64,000 nucleotides of DNA from SIG299 sp045531895 (GTDB lineage: Bacteria > Bacillota > Clostridia > Lachnospirales > Lachnospiraceae), in assembly GCA_045531895.1 (NCBI GenBank), contig JAZSEW010000025.1, positions 6,970 through 70,969 of the forward strand, read 5' to 3'. Below are positions 37,457 to 47,610 of this stretch, piece by piece. A model generated the notes under the pieces. That model saw only the letters and a list, made by a program, of their open reading frames with translations, was not told the origin of the DNA and ran no database searches. Position 1 is the first letter of the stretch; every line of letters begins with the position of its first letter. Both the position numbers and the translations under genes were made by a program.

Positions 37457-40400
37457 GTGAAAGAAAAAATTGAGCGACTTTCCAAAGGAATATTTGAATA
37501 TGAGATGCCGGAATTGCTGGTGTCCGAGTCGAAGCTGGATATTGTTGTGGAAGCCGGTATCCGGAAAGAAGGAAGCATTCGGATAACAAATGATGCAGGA
37601 CAGCGGATGAAAGGGGTTTTATACGTTACCGGAAAGACTCTGGTGCTTCGCAAAACAGATTTTATCGGTACTGAATGTGAAGTGGAGTATGATGTGGATG
37701 CATCTACACTGCAGGCAGGGGAAGAACATATCGGTTCTGTCAGTATTGTCAGTGATTGCGGAGAGTGCAGAATACCGTTTCGGATTCTGGTGACAGAACC
37801 TTCTTTTACAAGCTCGGTAGGAACTATCCGGGATTTGTTTCAGTTTGCAAATCTGGCAAGAGTTAACTGGAAAGAAGCGTTAGAACTGTTTACTTCCGAA
37901 GATTTTTCTAAAGTAGTATTGCAAAAAGAACCGAAATACCGGCTTGCGTATGAACAATTATTGGAAGGCACAGATATTTCTCAGGCGATGGAGGAATTTC
38001 TGGTGCTTGTACATAAGAAAAAGCATTGTGACTTCAAAACACTGTCCGGCTGTTTGGAATACGAGGCAGGACCGCAGAATTTTATGGAGTCCCTGATTGT
38101 AAAGAAAGAACAGTGGGGATATGTAAATATTACTGTTTCTACGGAGTCTCCATATATTTCCCTGGTAAAAAATGAAATTACCATGGAGGATTTTATCAAC
38201 GGACAGGCAGAAATCAGTTTTGTGGTGGAAGCGCAAAAAATGAAGAGAGGCGTTTATTTTGCAAAGCTTGTTCTTTCCGGCGGAAGAAAAACAATATCTG
38301 TTCCGGTGATTATCAGAAACCACGGAGAAGGAGAGCCGGCTACGCTGTTTCGTAAAAACCTGCACCGTTTGGAGTATCGTCTGACAGAATTGTACTTACA
38401 GTTCAGAAATAATGAAGTGACCGGAGGAAGCTATATGTCTGAATCCGGGCGGTTGTTGGAGTCTGTGCTTGCATTATTAGATAAGCAGGATATGGAAAGT
38501 ACCGACCCGGCAGTAAAAGAAGAAGTGGAAAAAAAGAAATGCCTGTATGAACTGTACCGCGCGTATTTATCCATTGTGGATGGAAAAAACAGAGGTGGTG
38601 AAGAGGCATTCGAACTGGTATATAGCAGAAAATCATATTTTGAACGTAACCAACGCACGTTTTATTGTGCTGTGCTTTATCTGGAAGCAATGAAGTCCAG
38701 AGATAAAAAACTGGTGGAAAAGTATGCCGGTGTTATTAGGGGATACTATGAGCAGGATACAAAGAATGATATGCTCTTATGGTTCCTGCTCTATATGGAT
38801 AAGCATTTGGAAAACAGTAATACCATGCGTTATGAAATGATCAGAAAGCACTGCGGAGATGGTAAGGTGGGTTCTGTACTTGCCTTTGAAGCGGCAATCG
38901 TGTGGAATGCAGATCCGATGGTAGTAACTGCATTGAGCAACTTTGAATGTCAGGTGATGCAGTACCTGATAAAGCATAATCTGGCAGGAAAGGAAACTGC
39001 GTTACAGTTTGCTTATCTGTCAGAAAAGATGAAGGAACAGGAAGGAATGCAGATTCGTCTTTTGAAGAGACTGTATGACCGGTTCCGTCACAAGGACATT
39101 TTATATGTACTTTGTAAAAAGCTGATGGAACAGGATTGCCGGGACTATGCGGTGCATGAATATTATCAGCAGGGAGTAAAGGAACAGCTTCGCCTGGACC
39201 ATCTGTATGAGTATTATATTATGTCATTGGATAAAACTGCAAATCATCCGATTGACCAGCAGGCATTGCTCTATTTCAGTTTCAGCAGTTTTCCATCGGA
39301 GGAGGATGCGGCATTTATTTACTCCTACGTGGTAAGAAATAAAGACAATAATCCGGCAATTTATCGGGCTTACTTAAAAAAGATGGAGCAGTTTGCCGTG
39401 AATCAGATGAAAAACGGTGTGATTTCCGGTTTTCATGCAGTATTGTATGCGGATGTGCTCAGAACCTCCATCATTGACCGTGAAATGGCACAGAGTCTGC
39501 CGGAACTTATATTTACATATCAGATAGAGTGCAGAAATTTATCTGTGCAAAGTGTGTGTGTAGCTCACAAAGAGGAAAAACAGGTACAGATAGTTCCGTT
39601 TGAAAGAAAAAACGGTATGTTGCAGGCATTAGTGCAGGTATATACAGAAAATGCAGAACTTTTTCTTCTGGATGAACAGGGAAGACGTTATCTTATGACC
39701 GGAGAAGACAAAATGTTCCGATTAATGCATGCGGAAAATTTTTTGGAAACATGTTATGAAATTGGAAGCGACAACCGAAAACTGTTACTCCATATGTGGG
39801 AGAAAAACAAAAATTATAACCGGCATGATAACATGATGATTGACTTGCAAAAACAGATTTCCCAGATGGAGGGATTGAGGGAAGAAATCAGGAATGATTG
39901 TGTTGTGGCACTGGTAGAGCATTATTATGAGCATTATAATGTAGATTTGTTGGAGGCATATTTAAATGCGGTTAATTTAAAACTGCTTACCAAAAAGGAC
40001 AGAGATAAAATGCTGGAGATGATGATTCTCCGGGATATGTATGACAAAGTGATTGAAAGTGTTGAACTGTTCGGATGTTCTACGGACATGCAGGCAAAGC
40101 GACTGTCCAGACTCTGTATCAGAGGAATATATTCTCCGCAGGAGGAAAGGGACAGAGCAACACTGTTGACTATGGGATTTTTTGCGTTTCGTGCCGGAAG
40201 AATTGATGACAGATTGCTACAGTATCTGGTTGACAGGTACAATGGTACAACTGCTGATATGTGTGAGCTTTGGAAAGAAGCAAAAATCAGAGAATTGGAA
40301 ACCACAAGTCTGGAAGAGAGGTTGCTTGCTCAGATGCTATTTGCGGAAAGCTATGTGGAGGATTCCTTCGCAGTCTTTGTGAGCTACTGTAACAGTGGTA

Positions 40401-41071
40401 TGAACCGCAAACTGATTCGTGCTTATTTTTCCTATTGTGCATACAAATATTTTGTAAAAGATCGCATGACAGAGCCTGAATTATTTGAAATGCTGAAAAA
40501 AGAGTCCTTTTTGGAAAGCAATCAAATTTGTGTACTTGCCATGTTGAAACATTATGCGGAAAAAGAAGTGCTTCTTAGTGCGGAAAAGTCGTTTATCAGT
40601 TATCATATTCAGAAGTTTGTGCAGAAAAAACTGATATTCGCGTTTTTTAAGGAATTTGACGGGAAAATTATACTGCCGGCATATATGCAGGACAAGTATT
40701 ATGTAGAGTATAGGACAAATCCAAAGCATAGGCTGGTGATTCACTATTCCTGCCGTATGGATGAAGATGAAATGCGGGAAGAGGAAATGGAAGATGTCGG
40801 TTATGGCATTTTTGAAAAGGAATTAATTCTGTTTTACGGAGAAAATCTTCAGTATTTTATTACAGAGGAAAGTGAAAACGGAGTTGAAATTGTAGAAAGC
40901 CGGATTATCAGTCAGACAGAAGCAGAATTGGCTTCCAGTACAACAAAGTATGGAAAAATTAATGAAATTCTGATGACACAGGAGTTGCAGGATGAAAAAA
41001 CACTCTTTAGTTTATTAGAACAGTATTGCAAAGAGGAGTATGCTGTGAAACGGCATTTTACACCGGTATAA
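37457..41071 (+). CDS. Very large DUF5717-like protein
   Basis: A 1204-residue, mostly soluble protein without signal peptide or membrane helix. The first 290 residues look beta-rich: two tandem domains with IRITNDAGQRMKGVLYV and GYVNITVSTESPYISL, similar to the beta-sandwich modules placed before protease or chaperone domains. The remaining 900 residues are alpha-helical, TPR/solenoid-like. From memory this resembles the Lachnospiraceae family DUF5717, whose function is unknown. The start is GTG at 37457. Twelve bases separate it from the Hsp70-like gene, and they are probably partners, the solenoid acting as a scaffold. Confidence 0.7.
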   Translation: MKEKIERLSKGIFEYEMPELLVSESKLDIVVEAGIRKEGSIRITNDAGQRMKGVLYVTGKTLVLRKTDFIGTECEVEYDVDASTLQAGEEHIGSVSIVSDCGECRIPFRILVTEPSFTSSVGTIRDLFQFANLARVNWKEALELFTSEDFSKVVLQKEPKYRLAYEQLLEGTDISQAMEEFLVLVHKKKHCDFKTLSGCLEYEAGPQNFMESLIVKKEQWGYVNITVSTESPYISLVKNEITMEDFINGQAEISFVVEAQKMKRGVYFAKLVLSGGRKTISVPVIIRNHGEGEPATLFRKNLHRLEYRLTELYLQFRNNEVTGGSYMSESGRLLESVLALLDKQDMESTDPAVKEEVEKKKCLYELYRAYLSIVDGKNRGGEEAFELVYSRKSYFERNQRTFYCAVLYLEAMKSRDKKLVEKYAGVIRGYYEQDTKNDMLLWFLLYMDKHLENSNTMRYEMIRKHCGDGKVGSVLAFEAAIVWNADPMVVTALSNFECQVMQYLIKHNLAGKETALQFAYLSEKMKEQEGMQIRLLKRLYDRFRHKDILYVLCKKLMEQDCRDYAVHEYYQQGVKEQLRLDHLYEYYIMSLDKTANHPIDQQALLYFSFSSFPSEEDAAFIYSYVVRNKDNNPAIYRAYLKKMEQFAVNQMKNGVISGFHAVLYADVLRTSIIDREMAQSLPELIFTYQIECRNLSVQSVCVAHKEEKQVQIVPFERKNGMLQALVQVYTENAELFLLDEQGRRYLMTGEDKMFRLMHAENFLETCYEIGSDNRKLLLHMWEKNKNYNRHDNMMIDLQKQISQMEGLREEIRNDCVVALVEHYYEHYNVDLLEAYLNAVNLKLLTKKDRDKMLEMMILRDMYDKVIESVELFGCSTDMQAKRLSRLCIRGIYSPQEERDRATLLTMGFFAFRAGRIDDRLLQYLVDRYNGTTADMCELWKEAKIRELETTSLEERLLAQMLFAESYVEDSFAVFVSYCNSGMNRKLIRAYFSYCAYKYFVKDRMTEPELFEMLKKESFLESNQICVLAMLKHYAEKEVLLSAEKSFISYHIQKFVQKKLIFAFFKEFDGKIILPAYMQDKYYVEYRTNPKHRLVIHYSCRMDEDEMREEEMEDVGYGIFEKELILFYGENLQYFITEESENGVEIVESRIISQTEAELASSTTKYGKINEILMTQELQDEKTLFSLLEQYCKEEYAVKRHFTPV

Positions 41072-41083
41072 CGGAGGAAAATT

Positions 41084-42316
41084 ATGGCATCATTGATGTT
41101 AGGCATTGATTTCAGTAAAACGGATATGCAGATTGGGCTTTGGAATGAGGAGAGAACGTGTGCGGATGTTTACCGGTTCCCGGAGCATCTGGGTGGGGAA
41201 ATTGTTCCCACTATGGTAATTGCCAATGAAGAGGGCAAGTTACTGGTCGCCAAGGAAGCGTTGGACTATAGCATGAAAATGCAGAAGCACGGGATTACTT
41301 CGCTATATGGTAAGACATCAAATGAAATGCTGGACCTGTGCGGCGTGGAAAAGCGTGTAAATGAGGTGTTTGCGCATTACCTGAGAGAAACCTTATCTGT
41401 AATTCGAAAACGTTATGGAAGTGCATCCATTGCCAGAATCGGTATCACCGGAGAACGGCTGACGGAGGAGAAAAAAGAGCATTTGACAGAGGTTATGGAA
41501 TCTATCGGCTATTCGGCAGATAAGCTGTTTTTTGCTTCTCATGCGGATGCTGTTTTATGGTATGAAATTTGTGAAGGAACAAAAGGCAGTTCCATGACAT
41601 TAGATTTTGACAGTAAAGGCATGAAAGCATATGTGATTAATTCCGGTAATGAAGAACTGGAAATACCATATTATGTGGAGACTGTTGATTATACTCATCT
41701 GATGCAGGGAGGACTAGCCGGTATTCTGGAGGAAGAAGAGCGGAAAACGGTATTTACCAATATTACAGAACTTGCAATTGCCAGAAAAGCGATGGCAAGA
41801 CTTTATGTAACAGGTTCTATTGTAGAAACACCCGGAATTTCTCAGATACTTAGCCGGTATTTTAACACAGGTCGCCGGATTTTTACCGGTCGCAGTCTGT
41901 ACTGTCTCGGTGCCTGCTATCTTGCGGTAAAGGAAAAATTGCCGAAAAAAGCAATCGGAGACCGTCGGATTTTCCACAATGTTTTTCTGGAGGCATATGA
42001 GGATGCCGTCATTCAGCAGGTAAGGCTGTTGAAGGCAGGAACAAAGTTGGAAATGGCTTGTTCAAAAATTCAGGTAATTTTGGATGATACAAAGGAAATG
42101 AAGTTTCAAATAGAGGATGTGCGGACAAAAGAGGCTGTGAACTGTACCTTACATCCGGATGAATTTTATTGTCGTGAAAATAAAACACTCCGGCTGGAAA
42201 TCGAGGCAAAATTTATTGATTATGAAACAATGGTGCTGAAAGTCAGAGATGTTGGGTTTGGTGACATCTGTCCGGCTACCTATCGGGTGTGGGAGCAGAT
42301 TGTAAATTTGGGCTAG
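41084..42316 (+). CDS. Hsp70/actin-fold protein (DUF5716-like)
   Basis: A 410-residue protein whose first 300 residues follow the DnaK fold: phosphate-1 loop LGIDFSKTDMQIGLW, EIVPTMVIANEEGKLLVAKEA where DnaK has its PSxVAF block, GITGERLTEEKKEHL and FFASHADAVLW. The C-terminal 100 residues are a beta-rich domain rather than the canonical DnaK substrate domain. Probably an ATP-binding chaperone or scaffold specialised for the giant neighbour. A GGAGG ribosome site precedes ATG. The DUF name is from memory. Confidence 0.7.
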   Translation: MASLMLGIDFSKTDMQIGLWNEERTCADVYRFPEHLGGEIVPTMVIANEEGKLLVAKEALDYSMKMQKHGITSLYGKTSNEMLDLCGVEKRVNEVFAHYLRETLSVIRKRYGSASIARIGITGERLTEEKKEHLTEVMESIGYSADKLFFASHADAVLWYEICEGTKGSSMTLDFDSKGMKAYVINSGNEELEIPYYVETVDYTHLMQGGLAGILEEEERKTVFTNITELAIARKAMARLYVTGSIVETPGISQILSRYFNTGRRIFTGRSLYCLGACYLAVKEKLPKKAIGDRRIFHNVFLEAYEDAVIQQVRLLKAGTKLEMACSKIQVILDDTKEMKFQIEDVRTKEAVNCTLHPDEFYCRENKTLRLEIEAKFIDYETMVLKVRDVGFGDICPATYRVWEQIVNLG

Positions 42317-42329
42317 AGAGGAAAGTCTC

Positions 42330-43166
42330 ATGGGAAAACTGATTGCTACAACAGGTAATTATGCAAAGACAGGTTATCTGCTGAAAAATTCAAAACAGTA
42401 TATTTATTCCATTGAGGAACTGTGCTACTGTATTATGCGAAATCCGGAGCTTTGTGAGGATTACCTGTATGATGAAGGGTTAGCGCGGTATATCAGGGAA
42501 AGTCTCGGCTTAAAGGAACGGGGCGCATTGCTTGCAGATTTAATTGAGAGAGATGCACCGCTAAAGGATCTGATTACGGTCTGCTTTTGCAGCTGTGATT
42601 ATTTTACAAAAGAAGAAATCGAAGAGTTTTTGCAGGAACAGTCTAAAGTAGAACGTAGTGAGGAATGGGTGCGTACAAAGAGCAAAGCAGATAGTTATTT
42701 AATGCATGGTAATTATCGGGACGCTATTATGAATTACCGGTTGCTGCTCAAGGAAAAAGAAACATTCGGTATTACTTCAGAAACGTTGGGAGATATTTAT
42801 CACAATTTTGCCATTGCCTTGCTGCATACGGATGGATTCACAGAGGCATCGGATTTTTTTAGGGAAGCGTATGAGCGAAACAATAGGGAAGAATCATTAA
42901 AGCAATATTTGCTGGCTCTTCGCTTTGCCGGAGATACGGTAATGTATGAGTCTGCATTAGATATATACCAGGTTTCCGAAGGCGTTGCAAAGTGGCTGGA
43001 TGTGGCATATTTCCAGACGGAGCTGGAGACGCAGGAAATTTCTGATTTTAATGATTTAAATAGTATTCGTCAGCTGCTTAAAAATGGTAAAATCAACGAA
43101 TTTTATGCTAATGTTAAGAGAATGACGGAACAAATGAAGGAACAATACAGAAAATATAACGAATAG
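42330..43166 (+). CDS. TPR-like helical protein of unknown function
   Basis: A 278-residue, all-helical cytosolic protein. Residues about 115-200 contain TPR-like repeats (SYLMHGNYRDAIMNYRLLL, then IYHNFAIALLHTDGFTEASD). No catalytic motif. It lies 13 bases after the Hsp70-like gene and just before a coiled-coil membrane protein. TPR proteins often act as co-chaperones or scaffolds, which would suit the neighbour. Confidence 0.75.
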   Translation: MGKLIATTGNYAKTGYLLKNSKQYIYSIEELCYCIMRNPELCEDYLYDEGLARYIRESLGLKERGALLADLIERDAPLKDLITVCFCSCDYFTKEEIEEFLQEQSKVERSEEWVRTKSKADSYLMHGNYRDAIMNYRLLLKEKETFGITSETLGDIYHNFAIALLHTDGFTEASDFFREAYERNNREESLKQYLLALRFAGDTVMYESALDIYQVSEGVAKWLDVAYFQTELETQEISDFNDLNSIRQLLKNGKINEFYANVKRMTEQMKEQYRKYNE

Positions 43167-43182
43167 ATGAATGGGGAAAGCA

Positions 43183-44352
43183 ATGGGATTTTTTCAAAAG
43201 CTGTTTAAGCGGAATAATAAAAAGACACAGGCAGCAGAAGAACGAAAAGAAGACAGGCTGGTTTTAAAAGATGGTATTTACAGTACGCCGGAGGAAAGAG
43301 CAAACTTTTTGGGGCACTGCTGTGAAATCATCAATGAGGCACGCCGGCAGAGATTAGAGACAAAAAAAGAATATGAAGTAGTGACCTCATATCTGGCAGA
43401 TATTCAAAAAATTGATCTGCTTCCGGTGAGGTCTAAAAAATCGGTGGAGGACATGGCGAGGAAACTGATTACATTAAATCAGGAACGACAGAAGATGCAG
43501 AAAATACCACCGAAAATTACGATGGCACAGCGGCTTGCTTTAGAGCCTTATGAAGACACGATTCTGGAAGAAATCCGGAAAATGGAGGACCAGGAAAATT
43601 ATCTGCAGATTATTAATTCCGATATACGACATCTGGAAAGTGAAAAGGCTTCCCTGGATTTTGAATTACAGGATGTGATGGACAGGGATGAGCTGGGCAA
43701 GAAGATGTTAAAAGCAGCAGGTGTATTTATTATTGTATTCCTTATCTTTTTATTTGTGTTGCAGGAAGTAGCAAAAAAGGATGTGCAGATACCGTTTATA
43801 TTAACGGTTGCTTTTGGCATTATTGTGATTGCGTATTTCTATTTTTCAAATCGCAAAAACCAGTATGATTTAAAAGTGGCAGAATTGAAGATGAACCGTG
43901 CCATTATGCTGTTAAACAAGGTAAAAATAAAATATGTGAATTGTACCAATCTGTTAGAGTACCTGTATGAAAAATTTCATGTAGGTAATGCAAAAGAGCT
44001 TCATTATCACTGGCAGGAATACATGCGGATTGTGGAGGAAGAGAGGCGTTTCCGGAAAACAGCGGAATCTATTGATTTTTATACGGAAGAACTGGTGAAA
44101 GAATTAAAGCAGAATGGAGTTATGGATGCTGCGGTCTGGGGATATCAGGTGGAAGCATTGGTAGATCCGAAGGAAATGGTAGAAGTACGTCATCGTTTAA
44201 ATGTGCGCCGCCAGAAACTGCGTCAGAGAATTGATTATAATAATAGTCAGGAAGAAATGGCAAGAAAGTCTCTTCGTACCTTTAGAGAGCGCCATGTGGC
44301 ATATGATGCGGAAACATTGCTGATTCTTGCAAAAAATGATGTGGAAGTATAG
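43183..44352 (+). CDS. Coiled-coil membrane protein of unknown function
   Basis: A 389-residue protein: a basic N-terminus (MGFFQKLFKRNNKK), a long coiled coil (about residues 50-175), two adjacent membrane helices (about 179-200 and 208-226) and another coiled coil to the end. Both coiled coils face the cytosol. The ATG at 43183 is preferred over 43171 because GGGGA lies five bases before it. It is the last gene of the 35615-44352 block. The layout (coil, helix pair, coil) recurs in the unrelated-looking protein at 62759. Confidence 0.75.
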   Translation: MGFFQKLFKRNNKKTQAAEERKEDRLVLKDGIYSTPEERANFLGHCCEIINEARRQRLETKKEYEVVTSYLADIQKIDLLPVRSKKSVEDMARKLITLNQERQKMQKIPPKITMAQRLALEPYEDTILEEIRKMEDQENYLQIINSDIRHLESEKASLDFELQDVMDRDELGKKMLKAAGVFIIVFLIFLFVLQEVAKKDVQIPFILTVAFGIIVIAYFYFSNRKNQYDLKVAELKMNRAIMLLNKVKIKYVNCTNLLEYLYEKFHVGNAKELHYHWQEYMRIVEEERRFRKTAESIDFYTEELVKELKQNGVMDAAVWGYQVEALVDPKEMVEVRHRLNVRRQKLRQRIDYNNSQEEMARKSLRTFRERHVAYDAETLLILAKNDVEV

Positions 44353-44379
44353 TTTTAAAAGAAATTTTTATTTTATCTC

Positions 44380-44408
44380 TTGACAATTAAGTAAAAGTTC
44401 TTTACTAT
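44380..44408 (+). promoter_or_regulatory. valS promoter
   Basis: A perfect TTGACA (44380-44385), 17-base spacer and TACTAT (44403-44408). Transcription from about 44415 produces the T-box leader. Confidence 0.8.
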
Positions 44409-44429
44409 ACAATCTATAAACATAGTTAA

Positions 44430-44678
44430 ATGTAATGATGAAGAGGAGTAGGCAAAGAAACTTTTCAGAGAGCGGACCGGGAATTGCTGTGAGGTCTGTA
44501 TGGCGAATTTGCTGAAGGTAGCTTCGGAACAGTATTTCTGAAATGCGAAGAGTAGGAAGTACCGGCTCACACCGTTATCCGTGACGTCTGTGTCAGCAGA
44601 CAAAGAGGCAGTAAAAATACTGTGAAAAAAGGTGGTACCACGGCTTGTCGTCCTTTATGGATGACAAGCCTTTTCTAT
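44430..44678 (+). ncRNA. T-box riboswitch controlling valS
   Basis: The leader holds the T-box core AAGGTGGTACCACGG (44629-44643), which pairs with the CCA end of uncharged tRNA, an upstream stem I with AGTAGG and CAGAGAGCGG (44466-44475), and a terminator stem. GTA at 44518-44520, after TGAAG on the 3' side of stem I, is a plausible valine specifier codon. When tRNA-Val is uncharged the antiterminator forms and valS is read. Confidence 0.92.
44642..44676 (+). terminator. T-box conditional terminator
   Basis: GGCTTGTC (44642-44649) pairs with GACAAGCC (44663-44670), followed by a T-rich run. The left arm overlaps the end of the T-box sequence, so antiterminator and terminator are mutually exclusive. 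Confidence 0.85.
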
Positions 44679-44704
44679 TTTTAAGAGAAAGGAAATAAAA
44701 GATC

Positions 44705-47392
44705 ATGAGAAAAGAATTAGCAAAGAACTACGATCCAAAAGACATTGAAGACAGATTGTATTCCAAGTGGCTTGACAAGAAGTATTTCCATGCGGAAGTG
44801 GATGAAACCAAGAAACCGTTTACCATTGTGATTCCGCCGCCAAACATTACCGGTCAGCTTCACATGGGTCATGCATTGGATAACACCATGCAGGACATCT
44901 TAATCCGTTTTAAAAGAATGCAGGGTTACAATGCTCTGTGGCAGCCTGGTACTGACCATGCCAGCATTGCAACAGAGGTTAAAATTATTGAAAAAATGAA
45001 GGAAGAGGGTATCTCCAAAGAAGACCTTGGACGTGAAGGCTTCTTAGAGCGTGCCTGGGATTGGAAGAAAGAGTATGGCGGCAGAATTATCAGCCAGTTA
45101 AAGAAGCTGGGTTCCTCCTGTGACTGGGACAGAGAACGCTTTACCATGGATGAAGGATGTAATGCAGCGGTAGAGGAAGTGTTCTGCAAGATGCATCACA
45201 AAGGCCTTATCTATAAGGGTTCCAGAATCATTAACTGGTGTCCGGTTTGTCATACCTCAATTTCTGATGCGGAAGTAGTTTACGAAGAGCAGGCAGGTCA
45301 TTTTTGGCACATTAAGTATCCGGTAGTTGGTACCGATGACTTCTTACAGTTTGCTACCACCAGACCGGAAACCATGCTTGGTGATACTGCTGTTGCGGTT
45401 CATCCTGAAGATGAAAGATATGCTCATCTGGTTGGCAAGATGGTAAAGGTACCGTTTGTTGACCGTGAGATTCCGATTATTGCTGATACTTATGTTGAAA
45501 AGGATTTTGGTACCGGTGTGGTTAAGATTACTCCTGCCCATGACCCTAACGACTACGAGGTTGGTAAGCGCCATAATCTGCCGGAAATCAACATTATGAA
45601 CGACGATGCTACCATCAATGCAAATGGTGGCAAATTCGAAGGTATGGACCGCTATGAAGCCAGAAAGCAGATTGTTGCTGAGCTTGACGAGATGGGCTTA
45701 CTTGTTAAGGTAGAGGATTATACCCATAATGTAGGTACTCACGACCGTTGTAAGACTACGGTTGAGCCACTGATTAAACCACAGTGGTTCGTAAAGATGG
45801 ATGAGCTAATCAAGCCTGCGGTTGAAGCAGTTAAGAATAAAGAAATCACATTAATTCCGGAGCGTATGGAAAAGACTTATTATAACTGGACCGACAATAT
45901 CCGTGACTGGTGTATTTCCAGACAGTTATGGTGGGGACACAGAATTCCTGCGTACTACTGCCAGAAGTGTGGCGAGGTAGTCGTTGCTAAGACCAAGGAT
46001 GCTCCAAAGGTTTGTCCGAAGTGTGGTTGCGAGCACATGGAACAGGATCCGGATACCTTAGATACCTGGTTCTCCTCCGCATTATGGCCATTCTCCACTC
46101 TTGGCTGGCCGGAAAAGACCAGGGATTTAGAGTACTTCTATCCAACAGACGTTTTAGTTACCGGCTACGATATTATTTTCTTCTGGGTAATACGTATGAT
46201 TTTCTCCGGCTACGAGCACATGCAGGAGAAACCGTTTAAGACTGTATTATTCCATGGTCTGGTTCGTGACTCCCAAGGCCGTAAGATGAGTAAGTCTCTC
46301 GGCAACGGTATCGATCCACTGGAAGTAATTGATAAGTACGGTGCGGATGCGCTGAGATTTACGTTGATCACCGGTAATGCACCGGGTAACGATATGCGTT
46401 TCTACTGGGAAAGAGTAGAGGCAAGCAGAAACTTTGCAAACAAGGTTTGGAATGCTTCCCGTTTCATTATGATGTATATGGACCAGATGGCAGAAGCAGG
46501 CCTTAAGTTTGATGCTAAGGAAATCGACAAGGCAAACTTGGAAGATGCAGATTGCTGGATTCTGTCCAGATTCAATACAGTGGTAAAAGAAGTAACCGAC
46601 AATATGGAAAGCTTTGAACTTGGTGTAGCAGCACAGAAGATTTACGACTTCATCTACGATGATTTATGTGACTGGTATATCGAAATGGTTAAGCCTCGTT
46701 TCTTTGGGGACAATGCGACCTCCAAGGAAACAGCTATGTGGACACTGCGCCACGTTTTGACCGGAGCGTTAAAGATGTTACATCCATATATGCCATTTAT
46801 TACAGAAGAAATCTTCTGCACTTTAAAAGAAGCAGAAGGAATTTTAGATGAAAACGAGTCCATTATGATTTCCGAGTGGCCAACCTATAATGCAGAGTTC
46901 GATTTTGCAGAGAAGGCAGCTGCGGTAGAAATGATTAAGGAAGCTGTAAAGGGTATCCGTAATGTTCGTACCCAGATGAATGTGCCACCAAGCAGAAAGG
47001 CAACCGTATACGTTGTTTCTGCTGATACTGCAGTACGTAAAACCTTTGAAGGCAGCAAGGTGTTCTTTGCAACACTTGGCGGTGCAAGTGAAGTACTGAT
47101 TCAGGAAGATAAGACAGGAATTGCAGAGGATGCGGTATCCGCAGTTCTTCCACAGGCAGTTATTTACATTCCGTTCTCTGATTTAGTAGATATTGAGAAG
47201 GAAATTGAGCGTCTGAATAAGGAAAAAGCACGTCTTACCGGTGAGATTAAGCGTGGTGAGGGTATGCTTTCCAATGCAAACTTTGTGGCTAAGGCTCCGG
47301 AGGCAAAGATTACAGAAGAAAGAGCGAAGCTGGAAAATTACAAGAACATGATGGCTCAGGTAGAGGAAAGACTGGCTGCGCTCAGTAAGTAG
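44705..47392 (+). CDS. valS: Valyl-tRNA synthetase
   Basis: An 895-residue class I synthetase that charges tRNA-Val and edits mischarged threonine. HIGH motif region PPPNITGQLHMGHALDN (about residues 50-66), the CP1 editing domain with FATTRPETMLGDTAV and TPAHDPNDYEVG, KMSKS motif RKMSKSLGNGIDP, and the C-terminal tRNA-binding coiled coil. Codon use is more optimised than in the polysaccharide locus, as expected for a highly expressed gene. Single-gene unit behind the T-box. Confidence 0.97.
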   Translation: MRKELAKNYDPKDIEDRLYSKWLDKKYFHAEVDETKKPFTIVIPPPNITGQLHMGHALDNTMQDILIRFKRMQGYNALWQPGTDHASIATEVKIIEKMKEEGISKEDLGREGFLERAWDWKKEYGGRIISQLKKLGSSCDWDRERFTMDEGCNAAVEEVFCKMHHKGLIYKGSRIINWCPVCHTSISDAEVVYEEQAGHFWHIKYPVVGTDDFLQFATTRPETMLGDTAVAVHPEDERYAHLVGKMVKVPFVDREIPIIADTYVEKDFGTGVVKITPAHDPNDYEVGKRHNLPEINIMNDDATINANGGKFEGMDRYEARKQIVAELDEMGLLVKVEDYTHNVGTHDRCKTTVEPLIKPQWFVKMDELIKPAVEAVKNKEITLIPERMEKTYYNWTDNIRDWCISRQLWWGHRIPAYYCQKCGEVVVAKTKDAPKVCPKCGCEHMEQDPDTLDTWFSSALWPFSTLGWPEKTRDLEYFYPTDVLVTGYDIIFFWVIRMIFSGYEHMQEKPFKTVLFHGLVRDSQGRKMSKSLGNGIDPLEVIDKYGADALRFTLITGNAPGNDMRFYWERVEASRNFANKVWNASRFIMMYMDQMAEAGLKFDAKEIDKANLEDADCWILSRFNTVVKEVTDNMESFELGVAAQKIYDFIYDDLCDWYIEMVKPRFFGDNATSKETAMWTLRHVLTGALKMLHPYMPFITEEIFCTLKEAEGILDENESIMISEWPTYNAEFDFAEKAAAVEMIKEAVKGIRNVRTQMNVPPSRKATVYVVSADTAVRKTFEGSKVFFATLGGASEVLIQEDKTGIAEDAVSAVLPQAVIYIPFSDLVDIEKEIERLNKEKARLTGEIKRGEGMLSNANFVAKAPEAKITEERAKLENYKNMMAQVEERLAALSK

Positions 47393-47434
47393 ATTTTCTT
47401 TTCTAAAATTTATTAGGAAATTCTGCAAATTTTC

Positions 47435-47470
47435 TCGCTGAGGAGGGAAATCCTTCCTCAGCGAAATCTT
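47435..47470 (+). terminator. Terminator after valS
   Basis: TCGCTGAGGAGG pairs with CCTTCCTCAGCGA (one bulged base) across a short loop, followed by AATCTTT. Confidence 0.75.
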
Positions 47471-47610
47471 TATAATCGGACATCTTGACGGATTTTTGCA
47501 GTTTGTGCGATGAAATTTTGATTTACCATATAGTTTTGCTTGCATTTTTTGTGAAGCAAAGGTAAGATTGGTATGGTAGCTTTTTGTTTGCTTAAGAAAG
47601 GAAGAAGCAG

